Virus record (IMG/VR): IMGVR_UViG_3300014720_000246
Coordinates: 1-20,014 of that record
Direction: 5' to 3' (one strand)
Source of the DNA: a virus
Length of the DNA: 20,014 nt
Part shown: positions 13,011 through 18,965 of the stretch, one piece after another
Layout: every line of letters begins with the position of its first letter
How positions within the stretch are numbered: the first letter of the stretch is position 1
Notes under the pieces: generated by a model
Told to the model about the DNA's origin: nothing
The model's database searches: none
The model's input: the letters and a program-made list of their open reading frames with translations, nothing else
Translations under genes and position numbers: made by a program

Positions 13011-13560
13011 CATTTTGCAATGTGTACCAGGAAGGTTGACCCCTCACTTTCCAATTAGCCAAATGCTGTTTTCCTCCATTATAATAGTTTCGATAGGAGG
13101 CGATTGAATCGCCCGGCACCTTATATGTATCAGGCATAGCAGGAGTGGGTTGTGAAAAGGAACCTTGAGGAATGTTAGATGGAACATTTTTCAGAAGAAC
13201 ATAGGCTAGACCATCACGCTCTACTTTATGAACTTTCCCATAGCGACAAGTGTATTCTTCACAAAGCAACAAAAGCAGATTACACAACCATATGTAGTTC
13301 TGATCAGATTGCCTCACCCAAACAGCAGAAGGATGATTAATATGGGTAGCGCTATAAAGAATGCTATCACGATGATCTGGAAGAGTATAAACAGTACGCT
13401 TGCGACCAGTTTTAGAAACACCAACAGAAAGATGACCATCAAGAATGCGGTGAGCAGTAGAGAGAAGCTGAGCATATTCTAGGATCATCTTTACAGTATG
13501 TTTGTCGTTGTGCATAGCAGCACACTCTTTAGGATTGTGAGACAGATAGAAGATATTCAT
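13006..13560 (-). CDS. Conserved phage protein (MNIFYL...DKHTVKMILE family), unknown function
   Basis: A 184-aa protein. The opening MNIFYLSHNPKECAAMHNDK, then HTVKMILEYAQLLSTAHRIL, is a widespread pattern in T4-like and other phage genomes, usually left as hypothetical. Further conserved parts are THINHPSAVWVRQSDQNY and YRNYYNGGKQHLANWKVRG near the end. Several conserved His (H17-x-DKH, AHR, HINHP, KQH) could form a metal or active site. Similarity to pyrimidine-dimer glycosylase-like proteins has been suggested for this type, but I cannot confirm it. The start overlaps the previous stop by 4 bases. Confidence 0.8.
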   Translation of the reverse strand: MNIFYLSHNPKECAAMHNDKHTVKMILEYAQLLSTAHRILDGHLSVGVSKTGRKRTVYTLPDHRDSILYSATHINHPSAVWVRQSDQNYIWLCNLLLLLCEEYTCRYGKVHKVERDGLAYVLLKNVPSNIPQGSFSQPTPAMPDTYKVPGDSIASYRNYYNGGKQHLANWKVRGQPSWYTLQNA

Positions 13561-13841
13561 GCCGAGTCAGGTCCGTTCAGTTCAATGTTAGCAATGATAG
13601 TACGTATTGTATCATGGGCATATTCAGAAAACAAGGGGCACTCTAAAACTTTTTCAAGACATTGCAAAACCTTTACAGGATCTACCTCAGAAAGATTTTT
13701 GTTATTAACTTTCTGAGGTAGACCCCCGAAGGTAGAGATGGCGATACGAGTCATCAAGATCTCATCATCGGTATACAATAAGATCTTGAAAGACGCGGGC
13801 CTTTTACTAGCTCGCGGAAACTGTATCACCTCTCCAGTCAA
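13557..13841 (-). CDS. Small hypothetical phage protein
   Basis: Up to 94 aa, start TTG 13841 overlapping the previous TGA; a GTG four codons later is possible. The N-terminus VIQFPRASKRP is typical of short phage regulators but not diagnostic. The rest is mixed helix (VKVLQCLEKVLECPLF, HDTIRTIIANIEL). No domain recognised. The gene contains a perfect 14-base inverted repeat (separate entry). Confidence 0.65.
   Translation of the reverse strand: MTGEVIQFPRASKRPASFKILLYTDDEILMTRIAISTFGGLPQKVNNKNLSEVDPVKVLQCLEKVLECPLFSEYAHDTIRTIIANIELNGPDSA
13681..13722 (-). repeat. Perfect 14-bp inverted repeat inside a coding sequence
   Basis: TCTACCTCAGAAAG (13681-13694) and CTTTCTGAGGTAGA (13709-13722) pair fully around a 14-base A/T-rich loop. 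In the mRNA this is a strong hairpin in the middle of the 94-aa gene. No T-tract follows on the minus strand, so it is not a usual terminator. Confidence 0.85.
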
Positions 13842-14293
13842 TATTCAATATTCCCTTTTGAATTAACTTTTGTGACCATTTGCAGTTTTCGCTGTTCATC
13901 CCAATCTTTGAGATAGTCATTGTCCTCATCGAATACGCGAATGAACTCATCCTTTGTCACTTCTCGATGAGAGATGATTTGCTCATCGATATGCTTTTGA
14001 CTAAGTTCGATAGAATCTTCCATACAAACAGTATCCAACGCCCAGTCGGCAGGAGCGTCTGCGGGAAGCTCAATCACGTACCGAATACGAAACATAGAAA
14101 TAGTTTCAACAAGAACTCGCTTAGTTGCAGTTTCAACCTTAGTCATGCTAAAACTTCCATCTTTGTTGATACCAAATTTAAGAATATCACCCTCTTTCCA
14201 GTTCATATCTTTGAGAATTTGAGGAGGAATAGGGAGAATCAATTCGCCATTCTCGTCCTCTTCGAGCGTCACTACGTATTTTGTGTTTTCCAT
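13838..14293 (-). CDS. AbrB/SpoVT-like DNA-binding domain protein
   Basis: A 151-aa protein with AAAGGA 6-7 bases before the ATG. Residues 5-50 (YVVTLEEDENGELILPIPPQ, then WKEGDILKFGINKDGSFSMTKV) follow the swapped-hairpin AbrB pattern of a beta strand, LPIPPxIL and WxEGDxL. The remainder (MFRIRYVIELPADAPADWAL, EQIISHREVTKDEFIRVF) is a second alpha/beta domain. AbrB-type domains bind DNA as dimers in transition-state regulators and as antitoxins; no toxin gene is adjacent. Unlike an antitoxin, this protein has a long acidic second domain, so a phage regulator is more likely. Confidence 0.75.
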   Translation of the reverse strand: MENTKYVVTLEEDENGELILPIPPQILKDMNWKEGDILKFGINKDGSFSMTKVETATKRVLVETISMFRIRYVIELPADAPADWALDTVCMEDSIELSQKHIDEQIISHREVTKDEFIRVFDEDNDYLKDWDEQRKLQMVTKVNSKGNIEY

Positions 14294-14396
14294 TTTGATT
14301 CCTTTTGTAATCAGTTAACCAACAGAGCTTTTTCTCACTTAACTGTTTATCTTCACTCGCAAATGCTGGACGATTAGTCCCTAGCAACCATGACAT
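14187..14396 (-). CDS. Possible small protein overlapping the AbrB-like gene
   Basis: A 69-aa frame. A very strong ribosome site AAGGAGG lies 3 bases before an ATG at 14396 (MSWLLGTNRPAFASEDKQ), which suggests a true start. The last 35 residues, however, overlap the AbrB-like gene by 107 bases and are Arg/Ser-rich, as a shadow frame would be. The first half (to about CWLTDYKRNQNGKHK) may be real with a drifting tail. No family recognised. Confidence 0.45.
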   Translation of the reverse strand: MSWLLGTNRPAFASEDKQLSEKKLCWLTDYKRNQNGKHKIRSDARRGREWRIDSPYSSSNSQRYELERG

Positions 14397-14404
14397 AGGC
14401 CTCC

Positions 14405-14551
14405 TTAAAATGAGTGTTGACGATCAAATGACTTTCGGTTTTTAAAGTTTCTGGAGTATTGACATTTGTTTTTGACTTTACGTTGCTTGTAAGTTCCTGA
14501 TATAAGCAAGTCAAAAGCAATAGGATTGCGAGGTTTAAATGTTTTGCTCAT
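14405..14551 (-). CDS. Small basic phage protein (RNP...KQRVVK-type)
   Basis: A 48-aa protein, start ATG 14551 overlapping the previous TGA by 4 bases. Sequence parts FKPRNPIAFDLL and TYKQRKVKNKCQYSRNFKNR recall a family of tiny basic proteins found in many phages (RNP-x-A-x-x-L ... Y-x-Q-R-V-V-K-x-K-K-x-Y). It has 12 Lys/Arg in 48 residues, so nucleic acid or polymerase binding is plausible but unproven. The gene lies in what would otherwise be a gap. Confidence 0.75.
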   Translation of the reverse strand: MSKTFKPRNPIAFDLLISGTYKQRKVKNKCQYSRNFKNRKSFDRQHSF

Positions 14552-14859
14552 CGATAATTGCACACACGCTGAATACGTGCGATCCTTCCATAGTGATCAT
14601 AATATGGGATGTCACGGCAAACTGTAACGGGTTGGCGATAGTGATAGGTTGTAGGAGGATAGGTGTAAAGGGGAACAGGTGAGTAAGAAACAGGAGGGGG
14701 AATATATTGTGGCTGAGGAGTAGCGTGAGCTTGGTTTGCTGCTCCTACCACAACTGCTCCGCCTATGAATCCCAGCAAAGCAGCAGTTTCGCGAGGACCC
14801 CATGCGTATGCAGGAGAAGTAGTCGCTATGATCAATAGAGAGGCAAGTAAGCGTTTCAT
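14548..14859 (-). CDS. Exported glycine-zipper protein, unknown function
   Basis: A 103-aa protein. Signal peptide MKRLLASLLIIATTSPAYA, cleavage likely after AYA at residue 19. Next comes a Gly/Ala segment, ALLGFIGGAVVVGAANQAHA, then a Pro/Tyr-rich stretch (PPPVSYSPVPLYTYPPTTYH) and a short end with two Cys (VTVCRDIPYY, RVCNYR). The plan resembles small bacterial envelope proteins with a glycine zipper. A host-derived envelope modifier, for example for superinfection exclusion, is possible but only inferred. Confidence 0.8.
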   Translation of the reverse strand: MKRLLASLLIIATTSPAYAWGPRETAALLGFIGGAVVVGAANQAHATPQPQYIPPPVSYSPVPLYTYPPTTYHYRQPVTVCRDIPYYDHYGRIARIQRVCNYR

Positions 14860-14867
14860 GCTAACTC

Positions 14868-15098
14868 CTAATAAGATTTTTGAGAGTAATATTCGTACAT
14901 TCTGAGCATGTATTCATCGAACTCACGCTCTTCATCTTCTACAAACTGTTGCAGCTCCGCTACGGTTTGTTGTTGTTTCAAGGTCTCAGCAGTCTCTGCA
15001 ATCAAGATATTTATTTGTTGCATGTTTTCAACTGTAGCTTCCTGATGCGTGACCGAGAACATATCGAATGACTTCTTGCTTTCCTTCGTCGCTGGCAT
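14868..15098 (-). CDS. Small coiled-coil protein, unknown function
   Basis: A 76-aa protein from ATG 15098 (MPATKESKKSFDMFSV), with GAGG 6 bases upstream; a longer frame from 15164 is less likely. Residues 20-65 are helical with many Gln/Glu (INILIAETAETLKQQQTVAEL, FVEDEEREFDEYMLRMYEYY). It overlaps the previous gene by 71 bases. No family recognised. Confidence 0.65.
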   Translation of the reverse strand: MPATKESKKSFDMFSVTHQEATVENMQQINILIAETAETLKQQQTVAELQQFVEDEEREFDEYMLRMYEYYSQKSY

Positions 15099-15234
15099 TC
15101 CACACCTCATTGGGGGTTGAAAGTTTAAAATGGAGGTTCGGACTAATCCACCAATTAGCAACAAGCTCTTTGCTACCCAACATCGCTAAAAGAATTATGT
15201 CTAGCTTATCCGCTGCCGAAAGTTTATTGCTCAT
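15028..15234 (-). CDS. Small protein resembling the MbcA/ParS/Xre toxin-binding domain
   Basis: A 68-aa protein, start overlapping the previous stop by 4 bases. After a short helix (SAADKLDIILLAMLGSKEL) comes VANWWISPNLHFKLSTPNEV and GKQEVIRYVLGHASG. The order W...PN..F...TP...G...V..YV follows the DUF2384 (MbcA/ParS/Xre C-terminal) pattern, where it covers an ADP-ribosylating RES toxin. No DNA-binding helix-turn-helix and no toxin gene is present. The match is by eye and short; it could be coincidental. Confidence 0.7.
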   Translation of the reverse strand: MSNKLSAADKLDIILLAMLGSKELVANWWISPNLHFKLSTPNEVWNASDEGKQEVIRYVLGHASGSYS

Positions 15235-15467
15235 TTCGACTCCTTGCTAATATATTTCAGACGATCCGCAACATCAGCCATAATTTTCGGATTCTGCACC
15301 ATGAAGGTCGCCATCATTGACTGCAGGTAGCCCAGAGCATACGCGGCGGTATCGCCACGCTCGTAACCTACACTTGCCTGACGGGCACGAATGGTTTCGA
15401 CAAAGGTCGTCATAATCGAATCAGCCACGGCGTGGTTGATTTCCGCTTTGGTTTGACGTTTGGCCAT
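15231..15467 (-). CDS. Small hypothetical phage protein
   Basis: A 78-aa helical protein, MAKRQTKAEINHAVADSI, with a central RARQASVGYERGDTAAYALG block and a hydrophobic YLQSMMATFMV helix. First gene behind the promoter at 15500-15527 and head of a run of overlapping small genes. No family recognised. Confidence 0.7.
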   Translation of the reverse strand: MAKRQTKAEINHAVADSIMTTFVETIRARQASVGYERGDTAAYALGYLQSMMATFMVQNPKIMADVADRLKYISKESK

Positions 15468-15499
15468 TTTCTTGGTCCGTTAATCATTCAACATAAACA

Positions 15500-15527
15500 A
15501 TTATACAGGATTCGGCGTAAAGTGCAA
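15500..15527 (-). promoter_or_regulatory. Possible sigma70-like promoter
   Basis: Minus strand: perfect -10 TATAAT (15505-15500) with a weak -35 TTGCAC (15527-15522) 16 bases upstream. Start near 15493, 26 bases before the ATG at 15467. It is the only good candidate in the 80-base gap and would drive the small accessory genes. Confidence 0.55.
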
Positions 15528-15547
15528 CCACTCTTTTTCTGTTGTAT

Positions 15548-16336
15548 CTACGCAACAGATTGTTGTTCAAAAACAACACGTTCGATATCCTCTTCTTCAC
15601 ACTTAGAACCATACTGTATCTCTATGATTTTTAAGAGAGTTTCGCCCTGATTTTCCAGCTGGTGCCATTCTTTCGCGTTAACCTTGATCGATGAATATTT
15701 AGGATACCTTCCGATGAAAACACGTTCATTACTTCCACGTAGCGTCCAAACAGTAGCGGTTCCTTCGGTCACAAACCAAACTTCACTTCGTCCCATGTGG
15801 CGCTGCATGCTCAGTTTTTTGCCTGGATCGACAGTCAATTCTTTCACTTTAACATTCGGATTGGGTGTATCAAGAACACGATAATAGCCCCAGGATCTTT
15901 CTGTCTTTGGAGCTTTCCATTGACGTAGAATCCAACTAGAGCTATTCGCTTTGTTTTCGCCTCCAACAGCAAACAAAAATTGTAGGCGAGGATCCTCAAT
16001 ATCCATTTCAGGAATGTTTTGCTTAGTTCGGTCGCCCCCATTCGCAAAGAGACAAATTGCGTCAGGATACTTGTCTAAAACCTTTTGAATAGCATTCTTT
16101 GCCGACCCGTCGCTATCATCAAAGGAAATTACTGAGTCTACCATCTTAAGATTTTTGATGATGCACTCACGCTCTTCAAATGGCATAAATGCCTTGCCTT
16201 TTTTACGCTCAAGCCAAGAATCAGAATTTACACCCACAACTAGAATGTCTCCTAGTTCCTTCGCCTGACGAAAGTATGCAATGTGACCTGAGTGTAGAGG
16301 ATCAAATCCCCCTGTTACAAGAACAACTTTTTTCAT
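15548..16336 (-). CDS. Nucleotidyltransferase (HldE/RfaE-type) fused to a ManC-type cupin
   Basis: A 262-aa protein. Residues 1-130 are a cytidylyltransferase-type fold: GGFDPLHSGH (9-18) with the HxGH motif (H15, H18) and VGVNSDSWLERKKG, GKAFMPFEER, as in HldE/TagD enzymes that join a sugar or alcohol phosphate to a nucleotide. Residues 165-245 are a cupin: VKELTVDPGKKLSMQRHMGR, SEVWFVTEGTATVWT and NAKEWHQLENQG, the pattern of the C-terminal domain of mannose-1-phosphate guanylyltransferase/mannose-6-phosphate isomerase. The fusion suggests one enzyme of sugar-nucleotide or glycan making, perhaps altering host surface or phage DNA/virion decoration. The substrate cannot be read from the sequence. 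It couples by ATGA to the tiny gene before it. Confidence 0.85.
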   Translation of the reverse strand: MKKVVLVTGGFDPLHSGHIAYFRQAKELGDILVVGVNSDSWLERKKGKAFMPFEERECIIKNLKMVDSVISFDDSDGSAKNAIQKVLDKYPDAICLFANGGDRTKQNIPEMDIEDPRLQFLFAVGGENKANSSSWILRQWKAPKTERSWGYYRVLDTPNPNVKVKELTVDPGKKLSMQRHMGRSEVWFVTEGTATVWTLRGSNERVFIGRYPKYSSIKVNAKEWHQLENQGETLLKIIEIQYGSKCEEEDIERVVFEQQSVA

Positions 16337-16449
16337 TTAAATAGCTCCAATATGAGACCTAGGATTATTCCCACAACAGGAATGACCATCAAGCTAATGC
16401 CCAACACAACTATTGCCGCAGCGACGAATCTTAAAACGCTCATGATCAT
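16333..16449 (-). CDS. Tiny membrane protein
   Basis: A 38-aa protein, nearly all hydrophobic: VLRFVAAAIVVLGISLMVIP and VVGIILGLILELFK, one long or two short membrane segments with a Pro-Gly-like break. Start ATG 16449 overlaps the previous stop by 4 bases (or ATG 16443), and its own stop overlaps the nucleotidyltransferase ATG by 4 bases. The double coupling supports it as a real gene. Function unknown. Confidence 0.65.
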   Translation of the reverse strand: MIMSVLRFVAAAIVVLGISLMVIPVVGIILGLILELFK

Positions 16450-16592
16450 TTTGTTGCCATCAGGTAGAGACCAATGTTAGAAATAGCGTATGCGCCGAAG
16501 GTGACAAGCATTGGAATATTGCCTTTCAATGCTTGCTCGACTGCCACATAGAAATAAATTATTGCTACTACGATGATTAGGTTTGCACTCAT
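16446..16592 (-). CDS. Small membrane protein
   Basis: A 48-aa protein, MSANLIIVVAIIYFYVAVEQ then LKGNIPMLVTFGAYAISNIG ending YLMATK: two membrane helices joined by a short KGN loop. GGTG lies 4-8 bases before the ATG at 16592. Short proteins with this two-helix plan are common in T4-like marine phages and unassigned. It is the first gene of a coupled trio ending in the nucleotidyltransferase fusion. Confidence 0.72.
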   Translation of the reverse strand: MSANLIIVVAIIYFYVAVEQALKGNIPMLVTFGAYAISNIGLYLMATK

Positions 16593-16604
16593 GTTGCACC
16601 GCAA

Positions 16605-16612
16605 TATAAATA
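16605..16612 (+). promoter_or_regulatory. T4-type late promoter on the plus strand
   Basis: Exact TATAAATA, pointing right, against the direction of all nearby genes. The next plus-strand gene starts at 16660, a 48-base distance, leaving a leader of about 40 nt with a good ribosome site. Confidence 0.75.
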
Positions 16613-16659
16613 TGATTGAGACATAATCTCACCTTCTACAACAACCCAAAAGGTCATCT

Positions 16660-16770
16660 ATGTTAACGCCTATCAAATCTTTCTTTAAAAATCTTCTCGA
16701 AATGCTGATTGAATCTCGTCGTCTTGCAGCAGAGGCTCGTCTGAAGTCGAACTCTCGCTTATGGGAGTAA
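16660..16770 (+). CDS. Small basic/amphipathic protein with its own late promoter
   Basis: A 36-aa frame, MLTPIKSFFKNLLEMLIESR then RLAAEARLKSNSRLWE. AAAAGG lies 6 bases before the ATG and an exact late box 48 bases upstream. The first 20 residues form an amphipathic helix with Phe/Leu/Ile on one face; the rest is Arg/Ala helix. It overlaps the 3' end of the metallophosphoesterase gene in antisense by 86 bases, so part of its transcript is also antisense to that gene. Function unknown; too short for ordinary ORF finding. Confidence 0.7.
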   Translation: MLTPIKSFFKNLLEMLIESRRLAAEARLKSNSRLWE

Positions 16771-17563
16771 AAAGATCAATCACCTTAGGATAGTAAGGAT
16801 CTGATTCTTGTGATCCTCGTTCGTATCCAATATATCCTCTCGGGTTTGCAACTACACGGGTAGTTCCAACCATGTAGTCAAACTCTGAGTGGGTATGCCC
16901 ATGCACCCACAGTTTGATTCTGGGTTTATCGATAATGAACTGTTCTAGGTCACTTCGATAAGCACCATTCATATGATAGTCACGCTCATACATGGGTTTT
17001 ACGCTCGTATGACTGGGAGCATGATGCCCAACCATTACTACAGGAAGGTCGTGTGCATCATAGAAGGCAGTGATCTTTTCTAGAGTCTGCTGATGATCAT
17101 AAAGTGTATCAAGTGCAATTAGGCGACGATCTTTCAGAGAATTCTTAATGATTCGATAGTCATTCATCTGTCTTTCTGCAGAATTCATGCTATATGAATC
17201 TTGTTTGTTGAAATCCGTCCATAGCGTCGCACCAATAAACATAACCCCCTTGATGATTTTGAATTCTTTCTCAAGAAAATGAATGTTAGAATATTTTTCT
17301 AGTTGATCTTTCAGAATTTGATAGCTGGTACAGTAGTCGCCATTGTAATGCTCATGGTTGCCCATGATGTAAACAACATCACGAAACTGTTCTGAACATT
17401 GCTTGAAAAACTCGTGATAACGTTCTGAGTCGTAAAAAGAACGACCAAATCCTGCAGCAACACAGATGTCTCCTGCAAGAACAAGAACATCTGCATTCTC
17501 TGTGTTCTTGATAGGCAGATCACCGAACTCAAGATGGATGTCAGAACAAATTGCGATTTTCAT
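16685..17563 (-). CDS. Calcineurin-like metallophosphoesterase
   Basis: A 292-aa protein from ATG 17563 (MKIAICSDIHLEF), joined to the previous stop by TAATG; a longer frame from 17671 is out of frame with good starts. All family motifs are present: D8-x-H10, LAGDI with D32, YIMGNHEH with N69-H70, VMVGHHAP, and WVHGHTHSEF. These bind two metals and cleave phosphoesters in nucleotides, nucleic acids or proteins. The C-terminal 35 residues are acidic and Ser-rich (SESSTSDEPLLQDDEIQS) and lie opposite the small plus-strand gene. T4-like phages often carry such an enzyme; its substrate cannot be told. Confidence 0.92.
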   Translation of the reverse strand: MKIAICSDIHLEFGDLPIKNTENADVLVLAGDICVAAGFGRSFYDSERYHEFFKQCSEQFRDVVYIMGNHEHYNGDYCTSYQILKDQLEKYSNIHFLEKEFKIIKGVMFIGATLWTDFNKQDSYSMNSAERQMNDYRIIKNSLKDRRLIALDTLYDHQQTLEKITAFYDAHDLPVVMVGHHAPSHTSVKPMYERDYHMNGAYRSDLEQFIIDKPRIKLWVHGHTHSEFDYMVGTTRVVANPRGYIGYERGSQESDPYYPKVIDLFTPISESSTSDEPLLQDDEIQSAFREDF

Positions 17564-17754
17564 TAAGGTCCTTCGTATACAGTTACTCTGATCTCGATAT
17601 CGCAGCCTGGATACTTTTTTGCATTCAGTTTGCGAATGAGGTCGTATGGAATTTCTTGATCTTGCCCCCACACACCCAAGATACGTTTTTTCTTAGGCCT
17701 ACCCATTGTATCATGAATTTCTACTTCTACAATGTTGCGAGCAAAATTAAGCAT
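17563..17754 (-). CDS. Small hypothetical phage protein
   Basis: A 63-aa protein, MLNFARNIVEVEIHDTMGRP then KKKRILGVWGQDQEIPYDL and CDIEIRVTVYEGP. Mostly beta-type with a basic turn. Its start overlaps the DsbA stop by 8 bases and its stop overlaps the phosphoesterase ATG, so it is coupled on both sides. No family recognised. Confidence 0.72.
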   Translation of the reverse strand: MLNFARNIVEVEIHDTMGRPKKKRILGVWGQDQEIPYDLIRKLNAKKYPGCDIEIRVTVYEGP

Positions 17755-18028
17755 CTTTGTTTACCTGAGTTGTCGTGGTAATGGTTTCGTAGAGATTCTC
17801 GAATTCTTCATGCTCCTCAACCTCCTGAGTATAGGTTTGAGCATGATAAACCTTGATCATCTTTCGAAAAACCTTCTTTGAGATCACGGGATATCTATCA
17901 GTAATCGTCTTAATAGATTCCTTAATGTAATCCCGTTCACCTTCGATGCGAGTCATTGCATTTGAAATTTCTTGCAATGCATCCCGAATGGTTTTCTTGT
18001 CAGCGGGATTGCTAAAGATAATACTCAC
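17747..18028 (-). CDS. dsbA: DsbA-like dsDNA-binding protein
   Basis: A 93-aa protein (T4 DsbA: 89) with start GTG 18028 and GGAG 7-10 bases upstream. Helical with the T4-type core FRKMIKVYHAQTYTQEVEEH and EEFENLYETI, compared with T4 FNRLLALYHKDNR...EAETEEVVELYDTV. In T4, DsbA binds double-stranded DNA, helps late transcription with gp33/gp55, and its gene lies between rnh and 33. Here it is also downstream of rnh, with two genes between and gene 33 moved about 9 kb away. Assignment rests on the core match and synteny. Confidence 0.82.
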   Translation of the reverse strand: MSIIFSNPADKKTIRDALQEISNAMTRIEGERDYIKESIKTITDRYPVISKKVFRKMIKVYHAQTYTQEVEEHEEFENLYETITTTTQVNKDA

Positions 18029-18415
18029 TTATTTTCTCCTTTCACTTGACCCCAATGTGGTGGGATCTGTTTCATCGCTAATAAATTGATAACCGCCCTT
18101 GTTATAGACAATTGCAACACGCTTGCTTTTTGCAATAACTGCCTCGCGATCCTTGTCGGACATGCGTGATAGATGCAAAGGATCCATGATGCTAGTCACA
18201 GCAAGAACTGCAGGTGCGGTTGATTGCAAGCTAGGAATTTTCTTCACCTCATCATATCCTCGCCTATAGGGCTTACTTGCCGAAAGGGCGCCTGAAGGTT
18301 TTGAGGGTTTTTGCCCAGATGGATTTACACTTCTCAACCAACGATTGTACTCGTCTATTTCTTTCTGAGTTTTGCGCTTCACTTTTGAAGACGGGGTGGT
18401 CGTATAGATCAGCAT
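18029..18415 (-). CDS. Conserved phage protein (MLIYTTTP...KPYRRG family)
   Basis: A 128-aa protein from ATG 18415 (MLIYTTTPSSKVKRKTQKE), with GGTGA 5 bases upstream; ATG 18427 lacks a ribosome site. The plan MLIYTxxP...EYNRWL...KPYRRG...KIPSL near the middle is a pattern I know from many T4-like marine phage genomes, always unassigned. Disordered, basic and Ser/Pro-rich around residues 30-60. It has its own sigma70-like promoter and is followed without gap by dsbA. Confidence 0.8.
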   Translation of the reverse strand: MLIYTTTPSSKVKRKTQKEIDEYNRWLRSVNPSGQKPSKPSGALSASKPYRRGYDEVKKIPSLQSTAPAVLAVTSIMDPLHLSRMSDKDREAVIAKSKRVAIVYNKGGYQFISDETDPTTLGSSERRK

Positions 18416-18437
18416 GCCATTCACCATTCAAAAAATG

Positions 18438-18466
18438 CATTGTAACATTGGCCCGAGGATCTGTCA
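18438..18466 (-). promoter_or_regulatory. Sigma70-like early promoter
   Basis: Minus strand: perfect -35 TTGACA (18466-18461), 17-base spacer, -10 TACAAT (18443-18438), 5 of 6. Start near 18431, 16 bases before the ATG at 18415. The -35 box overlaps the stop codon of the upstream gene. It would drive the 128-aa gene, dsbA and the phosphoesterase early. Confidence 0.78.
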
Positions 18467-18964
18467 AGCAGTTCTTTTGGGCCTTCCTCGCTTTTTTGGG
18501 ACAACTTCCCCCGACTGTTGTACCTCTACAACACTAGGCTTTTCAGGAAGAATGCCAGGAAAAGTTTTCACCACCAGATCATAAGTGATCGCAGGATACA
18601 GATTGCTCATTGCTTTATCTTTGACAGCACAGATCAGTTCAGCTTCCTTCTCATTAATACTTTCTAGAAGTTGAATGAACAATGTCTCTCGTTTGATCTT
18701 GTGTAGATTAGGCGGAGGATTGATCCATGTATACATTCTACGCATTTCTTTATAGAGATTGGTATCTGCAAGTCCCATTGGAATGCCTTCTTTCTTATAA
18801 GGAGGCACACCTTCAGGTAATTGCATCTTGACGGCGGGATCAAAATTGATTTTGAACAGATCAATTAGAACAGGAGATGTATGTTGACGAAGAACTTGCA
18901 TTCTCGCTTCATCTGTTTCTGCTTTTTGAGCACGATCAAGAATTTCAGGAAGTAATAGGCGCAT
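18464..18964 (-). CDS. Conserved phage protein (DUF6433-like), unknown function
   Basis: A 166-aa protein from ATG 18964, one base after the rnh stop, with GGAG inside the end of rnh. The pattern MRLLLPEILDRAQKAETDEA, LRQHTSPVLIDLFKINFDP, ALPEG-type LPEGVPPYK, and IKRETLFIQLLESINEKEAE with LICAVKDK is common in T4-like marine phages and I link it tentatively to DUF6433. Helical, with a basic end PKKRGRPKRTA that resembles an AT-hook-like GRP motif. Its position next to rnh suggests a DNA-related role. Confidence 0.82.
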   Translation of the reverse strand: MRLLLPEILDRAQKAETDEARMQVLRQHTSPVLIDLFKINFDPAVKMQLPEGVPPYKKEGIPMGLADTNLYKEMRRMYTWINPPPNLHKIKRETLFIQLLESINEKEAELICAVKDKAMSNLYPAITYDLVVKTFPGILPEKPSVVEVQQSGEVVPKKRGRPKRTA

Positions 18965-18965
18965 G

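Noticed and set aside
12158-15015. AATAAATA boxes at 12158-12165 and 15008-15015 as late promoters
   Set aside because: They lie inside coding sequences with no gene start at a fitting distance; counted as chance matches.
15543-15562. CTGTTG/CAACAG hairpin at the end of the nucleotidyltransferase gene
   Set aside because: Six bp only and followed on the minus strand by A-rich sequence, so not a terminator.
18273-18467. 64-aa minus frame starting at TTG
   Set aside because: Its start coincides with the -35 box of a strong promoter, no ribosome site is present, and most of it overlaps a recognised conserved gene in another frame.
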